Origin: Syntrophales bacterium
GTDB lineage: Bacteria > Desulfobacterota > Syntrophia > Syntrophales > PHBD01
Direction of reading: 5' to 3'
Length of the DNA stretch: 45,116 nt
NCBI GenBank assembly: GCA_035363115.1
Contig: DAOSEM010000013.1
Coordinates: 1 to 45,116, forward strand
Position numbers and translations under genes: made by a program. Shown here in pieces: positions 40,133 to 45,116 of this stretch (within the stretch, counting starts at the first letter, position 1; every line of letters begins with the position of its first letter). The notes under the pieces were generated by a model. The model was given only the letters and a program-made list of their open reading frames with translations, searched no databases and was not told the origin of the DNA.

Positions 40133-41038
40133 TTGGGCGAAACGGGAACGATCTTCGACATCCAGCGGTTCAGCGTCCACGACGGGCCGGGGATCCGGAC
40201 GACGGTGTTCTTCAAGGGATGTCCCCTCCGCTGCGCCTGGTGCGCCAACCCGGAGTCGCAGGAGAGGCTGCCGCAGCTCCTCCTGCGGGACAGCCGGTGC
40301 ACCGCCTGTGGCCGGTGCCTGGCGGCCTGCCCGGAGAGGGCCCTCCGTATCACGAAGGAAAGTCGCCGGCGGATCGCCTGGAAGAAATGCACGCAGTGTC
40401 TCCGCTGCGTCGAGGCCTGCGAGACGGGGGCACTCTCCATTTCCGGCCGGGAAGCAACAGTCGGGGAGATCGTGAATGAATTGGAACGGGACCGCGCCTT
40501 TTACGAGTCTTCCGGCGGCGGCGTGACCCTCTCCGGGGGAGAGCCCCTCCTGCAGCCCGAATTTGCCGTCCGCCTGCTGGCGCGCTGCAGGGAAGCAGGG
40601 CTGCATACGGCCCTGGACACGTCGGGATGCGCCGATCCCGACGTTCTGCGGGCGGTGATCGCACATGCCGACCTGGTCCTGTACGACATCAAGACGCTGG
40701 ACGACGGGCGGCACCGGGCATGCACAGGCGTCGGGAACGCCCTCATACTCGATAATGCAGGGCTCGCTGCCAGCCGGGTCCGGACCTGGTTCCGGGTCCC
40801 CCTCGTGGCGGGCGTGAACGACGGAGAGGATGAGATTCGCGGGATCGCGGCCCTGGCGCGGGAGCTGGGGGTGGAACAAATCAGCCTGCTCCCGTACCAT
40901 CCGGGGGGACGGGACAAGAACCGGCAGATCGGTCGCAGAATCGAAGGATTTCAAGGAAGGCGGCCGACGGACCGGCGCGTGGAGAGGCTCCGGCGCATCG
41001 TCGAAGCGGAGGGTGTCGCCTCGTCCATCGGACGCTGA
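40133..41038 (+). CDS. Glycyl-radical enzyme activating enzyme (radical SAM)
   Basis: A 301-residue radical-SAM activase that abstracts hydrogen from the radical-site glycine of its partner, here probably G769 of the enzyme at 32600. The SAM cluster cysteines are C30, C34 and C37 in KGCPLRCAWC, after the family's DGPGIRTTVFFKGC segment. Two additional ferredoxin-type clusters follow (CTACGRCLAACP and CTQCLRCVEACE), the arrangement of eliminase-type activases. SGGEPLLQ and the YDIKTLDDGRH segment are intact. The start is TTG at 40133 after GGGAGCGGG, which may keep expression low. It is the last gene of the run. Confidence 0.95.
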   Translation: MGETGTIFDIQRFSVHDGPGIRTTVFFKGCPLRCAWCANPESQERLPQLLLRDSRCTACGRCLAACPERALRITKESRRRIAWKKCTQCLRCVEACETGALSISGREATVGEIVNELERDRAFYESSGGGVTLSGGEPLLQPEFAVRLLARCREAGLHTALDTSGCADPDVLRAVIAHADLVLYDIKTLDDGRHRACTGVGNALILDNAGLAASRVRTWFRVPLVAGVNDGEDEIRGIAALARELGVEQISLLPYHPGGRDKNRQIGRRIEGFQGRRPTDRRVERLRRIVEAEGVASSIGR

Positions 41039-41068
41039 ACGGATGAAGGAGGAATCTCCCCTTCCTGT

Positions 41069-41452
41069 CTACGGGGCGGTCGTTCCCGAGGAAGGTGCCG
41101 TTGCCGGCGGCGCCGGCTCCCTCCGGCGGTCGTCGACGACGATGTTCCGGAGGATCTCCCAGGCCTTCTCCACTCTTTTCCGCTCCTCCTCGCCGGGGTC
41201 GATCTTCGACCGGCCCGTCGAATGGACGACCACTGTCTTCCCGCTCTTGTCTGTGATCTCCCGGACTCCCATCGTATCGTACGGACTTTCTTTCGCCTCC
41301 CGTTCCTGCTCGATCATGAGCTGGATCGTCCGGTCGCTGACGCCGGCCTTTTTCAGCTTCAGGACCTGATCCGGCGTCAGCCCGAGGCAGGGCAGGGGTG
41401 CCAGGAACAGGACAAGCAGGAACACTGGGACCGCTGTGGTAAGGGTTTTCAT
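41069..41452 (-). CDS. Small exported protein of unknown function
   Basis: A 127-residue protein with a clear signal peptide: MKTL, a hydrophobic core VPVFLLVLFLAPLPCLG, then the mature region LTPDQVLKLKKAGVSDRTIQ. That last stretch looks like a short helical repeat found at the start of other exported proteins; I cannot name the family. The tail is rich in Pro, Ala and Ser. The signal ends near a cysteine but lacks a textbook lipobox. AGAGAGGGA precedes the ATG. It is convergent with the activase gene (30 bases apart) and divergent from the histidine kinase. Confidence 0.72.
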   Translation of the reverse strand: MKTLTTAVPVFLLVLFLAPLPCLGLTPDQVLKLKKAGVSDRTIQLMIEQEREAKESPYDTMGVREITDKSGKTVVVHSTGRSKIDPGEEERKRVEKAWEILRNIVVDDRRREPAPPATAPSSGTTAP

Positions 41453-41510
41453 GGAATCCCTCTCTTTTTTCCCTGTTCCTACCATGAATCCGCCGTTCTG
41501 GAAATGGCCG

Positions 41511-41549
41511 CAAGGCGTGTTTGACGCCTTGATTCGTTTCCGATATAAA
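41511..41549 (+). promoter_or_regulatory. Sigma-70 promoter of the histidine kinase, with overlapping dyad
   Basis: TTGACG (41521-41526), exactly 17 bases, TATAAA (41544-41549) is a strong promoter match, with the start codon at 41575. CAAGGCGT (41511-41518) and ACGCCTTG (41524-41531) are exact inverted copies overlapping the -35 element, so a repressor or activator may bind there. Confidence 0.65.
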
Positions 41550-41574
41550 ATATGGCACGTTTTATGGAGCAGCG

Positions 41575-43494
41575 ATGGATCGAGACGGTCTTCCGGCGAT
41601 ATCTTCAGAAACAGAGCGGAATCAAGACGATTTTCGACAGTTTTTCGAGAATGCCCGGGAGGGGTTTTTCCGAATCGCGGAAAACGGCCGATACCTGCTC
41701 CTGAATCCTGCCATGGCCCGCATCTTCGGATATGATTCACCGGAAGAGATGATGCGGACCGTCATGGACGTGGCCGGGCAACTCTTCGTCGATCCGGCCG
41801 AAGGGAAGAGACTCCGGGAGGCCGTCGAGAAGACGGACGGTCCTGTGAGCCTGGAGACAAAGGCCTGCCGGAAAGACGGACAAATCATCTGGATCTCCGT
41901 CAGTATCTGTTGTGTCCGGGATGAAGGCGGGCGGATCCGGTACTGCGAAGGGGTCGTTACGGACATCACGGAACGAAAAGAGATGGAGAAAGCACTGAAG
42001 GATTCGGAGGAGGAGTACCGCCTCCTTGTGGAAAACGCGCTGGACGCGGTCTTTGTCGTCCAGGATGGAACGATGAAATTCGCCAACCGTATGGCGGAAG
42101 ACGTCCTGGGTTACACGCGGGAAGAGATCGCCGGACTGCCGTTTGTCGAGTTCATCCATCCCGACGATCGCGAGCTTGTCTACGGGCGGTATCTCAAGAG
42201 GCTCAAGAAGGAGGAGGCGCCCTCGCTGTACGAGTTCCGGGCCGTCAACCGGGAGGGCCGGGAACTGGATGTGCAGATCAACTCCATCCCGGTGACGTGG
42301 AAGAACCGGCCGGGGGCGCTTTGCTTCATCCGGGACATCTCGCCCCGGAAGGAACTGGAGAAACGCCTGCTCCAGGCGCAGAAGATGGAGGCCATCGGAA
42401 CGCTTGCCGGAGGGATCGCGCACGATTTCAACAATCTGCTCATGGGCATCCAGGGCTATGCCTCCCTGATCCTGCAGGAGCTCGAAGAGGAAAATCCGTT
42501 GCGGGAGCGGGTGCGGGGGATCGAGAGGCAGGTAAAGAACGGCGCCGACCTGGCAAGGCAGCTCCTCGAATTCGCGCGAGGCGGGAAATTCCAGGTCATC
42601 CTGACGGATATAAACGACATCATTGAGAAAACTTCTTCCATGTTCGGGCGGACGAGACGGGAGGTCACGATTCACACGAATCTTCGAACGGGCCTCTGGT
42701 CAGCGAACGTGGACCGGAACCAGATTGAGCAGGTTCTCCTCAACCTGTACGTCAATGCCTCGCAGGCCATGCCGGGCGGGGGAAGCCTGTACCTGCACTC
42801 GGATAACATGGAGTTCGAGCAGGAGGAGGCCCAGGCCCTCGGTCTGCCCGCGGGCAGGTATGTACGGATCGGGGTCACCGACACGGGCATGGGGATGGAT
42901 GACAGAACCAAGGCGAGGATCTTCGAGCCTTTTTTCACCACGAAGGAGATGGGCAGGGGAACGGGGCTGGGCCTGGCCACCGTTTACGGCATTGTCACCG
43001 GCCATGGCGGCACGATCCAGGTCTACAGCGAGAAGGGACATGGCACCAGCTTTCACATTTATTTCCCTGCCTCCGAAGGCAGGGCGGCAAAGGAGAAAGA
43101 GAGAGTCATGACCGAAGAGACGAAGAAGGGAAGAGAGACGGTGCTCATCGTGGACGATGAAGAGGTTGTCGCAACGGTTGCCAGCGAGATGCTGGAGCAC
43201 CTGGGCTACCAGGTCATCGTGGCGAGAAGCGGAAACGAGGCGCTGGAAGTATTTACCAGCCGCAAGGGAGAAATAGACCTGATCCTGCTGGACATGATCA
43301 TGCCCAAAATGAGCGGCGGGGAGACGTTCGACCGGCTCAAGGAAATGGACCCGGCGGTCCGCGTCATTCTCTCCAGCGGATACAGCATTGACGGCGAGGC
43401 GAGACAGATCCTCGGCCGGGGATGCAGGGGCTTCATCAACAAACCGTATACGCTGCAGATGCTCTCGGAAAAGATCCGCGAGGCACTTGCCTGA
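41575..43494 (+). CDS. Hybrid sensor histidine kinase: PAS-PAS-HisKA-HATPase-receiver
   Basis: A 639-residue soluble two-component sensor with no membrane segment. PAS 1 is at about 20-130 and PAS 2 at about 145-265, each ending in a typical DITERK/DISPRK linker. The phosphoacceptor is H283 in GGIAHDFNN. The ATPase has NLYVNASQAM, DTGMGMD, FEPFFTTK and GTGLGLATVYG. A C-terminal receiver domain carries D573 in LLDMIMPKMSGG. Soluble PAS sensors often detect redox state or small ligands. Its final receiver could be the phosphorelay output; no partner regulator gene is adjacent. Its TGA overlaps the ATG of the next gene by one base. Confidence 0.94.
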   Translation: MDRDGLPAISSETERNQDDFRQFFENAREGFFRIAENGRYLLLNPAMARIFGYDSPEEMMRTVMDVAGQLFVDPAEGKRLREAVEKTDGPVSLETKACRKDGQIIWISVSICCVRDEGGRIRYCEGVVTDITERKEMEKALKDSEEEYRLLVENALDAVFVVQDGTMKFANRMAEDVLGYTREEIAGLPFVEFIHPDDRELVYGRYLKRLKKEEAPSLYEFRAVNREGRELDVQINSIPVTWKNRPGALCFIRDISPRKELEKRLLQAQKMEAIGTLAGGIAHDFNNLLMGIQGYASLILQELEEENPLRERVRGIERQVKNGADLARQLLEFARGGKFQVILTDINDIIEKTSSMFGRTRREVTIHTNLRTGLWSANVDRNQIEQVLLNLYVNASQAMPGGGSLYLHSDNMEFEQEEAQALGLPAGRYVRIGVTDTGMGMDDRTKARIFEPFFTTKEMGRGTGLGLATVYGIVTGHGGTIQVYSEKGHGTSFHIYFPASEGRAAKEKERVMTEETKKGRETVLIVDDEEVVATVASEMLEHLGYQVIVARSGNEALEVFTSRKGEIDLILLDMIMPKMSGGETFDRLKEMDPAVRVILSSGYSIDGEARQILGRGCRGFINKPYTLQMLSEKIREALA

Positions 43495-43940
43495 TGCGGT
43501 TCGACGATTTCCACGTCGGGGATCGCTTCGAATCGCCCGGTCTGACGATGACGGAGAGCTCCATCATCGATTTTGCCCTGCAATTCGACTCCCAGGCCTT
43601 TCATCTCGATACGGAAGCGGCGAAGGAGTCCATCTACGGCGGTCTCATCGCCAGCGGGATTCACACGATCGCCGTGACGTTCCGGCTCTTCCTGATGACG
43701 GGCGTGCTCAAGAACAACCTGGGGTCGCCCGGCTTCGACGAGCTGCGCTGGCTGTTGCCCGTCCGTCCCGGCGACACGCTGCGGGCGATGGCGGAAGTGC
43801 TCGAGACGAAACCCCATCGCTCCCACCAGGACCGCGGCATCGTTCGCATGAGGATCGCCACGCTCAACCAGCGCAGCGAGACCGTCCAGACGATCGTCTG
43901 CAACCTGATGATTCGCCGACAGCCGGTCCAATCCGAATGA
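43494..43940 (+). CDS. MaoC-like (R)-hydratase / acyl dehydratase
   Basis: A 148-residue hotdog-fold protein with the MaoC hydratase signature: FALQFDSQAFHLD, containing the catalytic D32 and H37 pair, then GGLIASGIHTIAV. The family hydrates enoyl-CoAs or dehydrates 3-hydroxyacyl-CoAs. The start at 43494 overlaps the kinase stop by one base, so the two genes are translationally coupled, an unusual pairing. It has no other local pathway partner; it might act on a CoA intermediate from the adjacent units. Confidence 0.85.
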   Translation: MRFDDFHVGDRFESPGLTMTESSIIDFALQFDSQAFHLDTEAAKESIYGGLIASGIHTIAVTFRLFLMTGVLKNNLGSPGFDELRWLLPVRPGDTLRAMAEVLETKPHRSHQDRGIVRMRIATLNQRSETVQTIVCNLMIRRQPVQSE

Positions 43941-44103
43941 CAATGGTCACAGGATCAGAGGCCGCAATGGCGCACCGGATGGATGCGTCGGGGCGCTGGG
44001 GCTGCCACGGGGCTTCCGCCGTCGTGGACGCTCTTCCGCGGGCGTCGTCCATGAAGCGTCTCTCCATTCCAGTCCCAGCAAATCATCCGTTGGAGGAAAT
44101 CTC

Positions 44104-44763
44104 TTGAAAGCACTGAAAATCGTTCTCGCGCTCGTCGTCGTACTCGTCGTCGTTCAGCTCGCCCTGACGGGCATCAACATCTGGCAGAAGGGCGGACCTT
44201 ACAAGGGACAGACCATGGAGCAGATCCTCGGCGTCGATCCGGCGAAGGCCACGGACAAGGACATCGAGAAGCTCGACAAGGCGGCCGTCTTCCAGCTCTT
44301 CTACGCCGCCCCGGCGCCGAAATTCGAGGACGTGAAGGGCGAATACAACGCGAAAACGCTCCCGGTGGGAATCCTGGCAGCATCCGCCGATTTCTACACG
44401 CACAACTTCTTTGGCCCCGGACGCTGGGTGGGGAAGGCCTTTCTCCCGGCGGAGAAAGAGAAGGGGTGGGGATACAATCTGTTCTCGGGCAAGGGAAAAG
44501 ACGGGAAAGAAGCGATCGCGCGAACCAGGAAAATGAATACCGGCATCGGGAAGTCGAATATCGACGGGAAAGAGTCGTTTCACCTCGACTACAGTCCCTA
44601 CAACGCGGGGACCGTTCGTTCCATGCACGACGAGTTGAGAAGGATCAACGACAACCTCATGCTGGGGATGGGCTACATGGGGCTCGGCGGCGGCTCGATC
44701 AACCCGGCCCCCTTCCTGGTCATCGGCCCGGCCGCCCCCTGGGTCGGCCCGGACAAGGAATGA
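44104..44763 (+). CDS. Membrane-anchored or exported protein of unknown function, GxWxG-containing
   Basis: A 219-residue protein. Residues 5-27 form one hydrophobic segment (IVLALVVVLVVVQLALTGINI), so it is a signal anchor or uncleaved signal. The rest is soluble and contains GRWVG, the GxWxG pattern of a small poorly described domain family, then DGKESFHLDYSPYN and NDNLMLGMGYMGLGG. I do not assign a function. The start is TTG at 44104 after TGGAGG; no ATG lies near the hydrophobic segment. It stands alone after a 163-base gap and is followed by a bidirectional terminator. Confidence 0.72.
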   Translation: MKALKIVLALVVVLVVVQLALTGINIWQKGGPYKGQTMEQILGVDPAKATDKDIEKLDKAAVFQLFYAAPAPKFEDVKGEYNAKTLPVGILAASADFYTHNFFGPGRWVGKAFLPAEKEKGWGYNLFSGKGKDGKEAIARTRKMNTGIGKSNIDGKESFHLDYSPYNAGTVRSMHDELRRINDNLMLGMGYMGLGGGSINPAPFLVIGPAAPWVGPDKE

Positions 44764-44791
44764 AACAACCGGTCAGATGTGTTTATGCACT

Positions 44792-44854
44792 GCATCAAAA
44801 AATGGGGGCAGATTTCAAATCGACCCCCATTTTCTTTCGATATTTTTTTGATGC
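44792..44854. terminator. Nested palindromic element, bidirectional terminator (REP-like)
   Basis: Three nested inverted repeats: outer GCATCAAAAAAT (44792-44803) with ATTTTTTTGATGC (44842-44854); middle AAAATGGGGG (44799-44808) with CCCCCATTTT (44824-44833); inner GATTT with AAATC. T-runs follow the middle stem on both strands, so it can end the converging transcripts of 44104 and the partial synthetase. The nested symmetry also resembles palindromic REP-type repeats; no second copy is seen in the window. Confidence 0.75.
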
Positions 44855-44871
44855 GCGGCAAACAATCCGTC

Positions 44872-45116
44872 CTATTTTTCCTTCATCATCTCCCGGATCT
44901 CGTCTTTCAGCGCCAGCTTGCTCACCTTGCCGTTGGCCAGGAGCGGCAGAAGCGGACGGATGATGAACTTCTTCGGGACCTTGTAATTGGCCATCTTCCC
45001 CTTGCAGTATTCCCGGAGCTCCTCCTCCGTGACCTCCTGGCCCGGCATGGGCATGACAAAAGCCCAGCCGACCTCCTGGTAGATCTCGTCGGGCACGCCG
45101 ATGACGGCGGAGAAGA
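44872..45116 (-). CDS. Acyl-CoA synthetase, C-terminal part (gene runs off the window)
   Basis: The last 81 or so codons of a minus-strand class I adenylate-forming enzyme: AVIGVPDEIYQEVGWAFVMP, EELREYCKGKMANYKVPKKF, then the catalytic-lysine motif LLANGKVSKLALKDEI. The stop is at 44872 and the frame stays open to the window edge. It is the fourth AMP-forming synthetase seen here. Its substrate cannot be judged from this fragment. Confidence 0.9.
   Translation of the reverse strand, partial: FSAVIGVPDEIYQEVGWAFVMPMPGQEVTEEELREYCKGKMANYKVPKKFIIRPLLPLLANGKVSKLALKDEIREMMKEK

Noticed and set aside
27339..41038. Bacterial microcompartment locus
   Set aside because: No shell proteins, encapsulation extensions, PduL or EutD-like genes are present.
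1..45116. tRNA, rRNA, CRISPR array, insertion sequence or integrase
   Set aside because: None was recognised: no cloverleaf-like or repeated-spacer pattern and no transposase or integrase motifs were seen by eye.

Overview
The window is GC-rich, densely packed bacterial DNA carrying anaerobic acid, alcohol and acyl-CoA catabolism. It contains a glycyl-radical enzyme with its activase, flavoprotein/iron-sulfur oxidoreductases, three complete and one partial acyl-CoA synthetase genes, two acyl-CoA dehydrogenases, a glutaconate-type CoA-transferase, a sigma-54 activator, and a PerR/KatG oxygen defence. This mix fits a strictly anaerobic, possibly syntrophic or sulfate-reducing member of the former Deltaproteobacteria (Desulfobacterota, perhaps Syntrophales-like). 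That placement is inferred from gene content; there is no rRNA or other phylogenetic marker. I saw no tRNA, CRISPR array, insertion sequence or phage gene.

Layout. (1) 359-5928: an AcoR-type sigma-54 activator, then a well-formed -24/-12 promoter and an alcohol dehydrogenase / SCP2-like protein / aldehyde dehydrogenase module. (2) 6210-7733: an AT-richer acyl-CoA synthetase closed by a strong terminator. (3) 7841-10629 (minus): perR and katG, each preceded by a related dyad that is probably the PerR operator. (4) 10939-11592 (minus): a TetR-family regulator divergent from (5) 12146-23367, a seven-gene unit: NfnB/GltD-like FAD/Fe-S oxidoreductase, geranylgeranyl-reductase-family flavoprotein, DmdC/AidB-type acyl-CoA dehydrogenase, two acyl-CoA synthetases and two CrtI-like flavoproteins, ending at a terminator. 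(6) 23640-27066: a TetR regulator with a perfect palindrome at its promoter, an old-yellow-enzyme-type Fe-S flavoprotein and a hotdog thioesterase, then a terminator. (7) 27339-41038: a PadR regulator whose promoter contains a 17-bp AT palindrome, followed by eleven co-directional genes: two SDR proteins, alcohol and aldehyde dehydrogenases, a glycyl-radical eliminase, CoA-transferase A and B, MmgE/PrpD protein, acyl-CoA dehydrogenase, SCP2-like protein and glycyl-radical activase. (8) 41069-45116: a small exported protein, a hybrid histidine kinase coupled to a MaoC-like hydratase, a membrane-anchored unknown, and the 3' end of another acyl-CoA synthetase.

The best candidate for an undescribed system is region 7. 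The enzymes form a plausible series: radical elimination on a hydroxylated substrate gives a carbonyl compound, the dehydrogenases oxidise or reduce it, the CoA-transferase activates the acid, and the acyl-CoA dehydrogenase and MmgE/PrpD protein process the product. No microcompartment shell gene is present. Region 5 is a second candidate: a flavin-rich acyl-CoA redox unit with paired paralogues and no obvious textbook pathway. Substrates cannot be read from the sequence for either.
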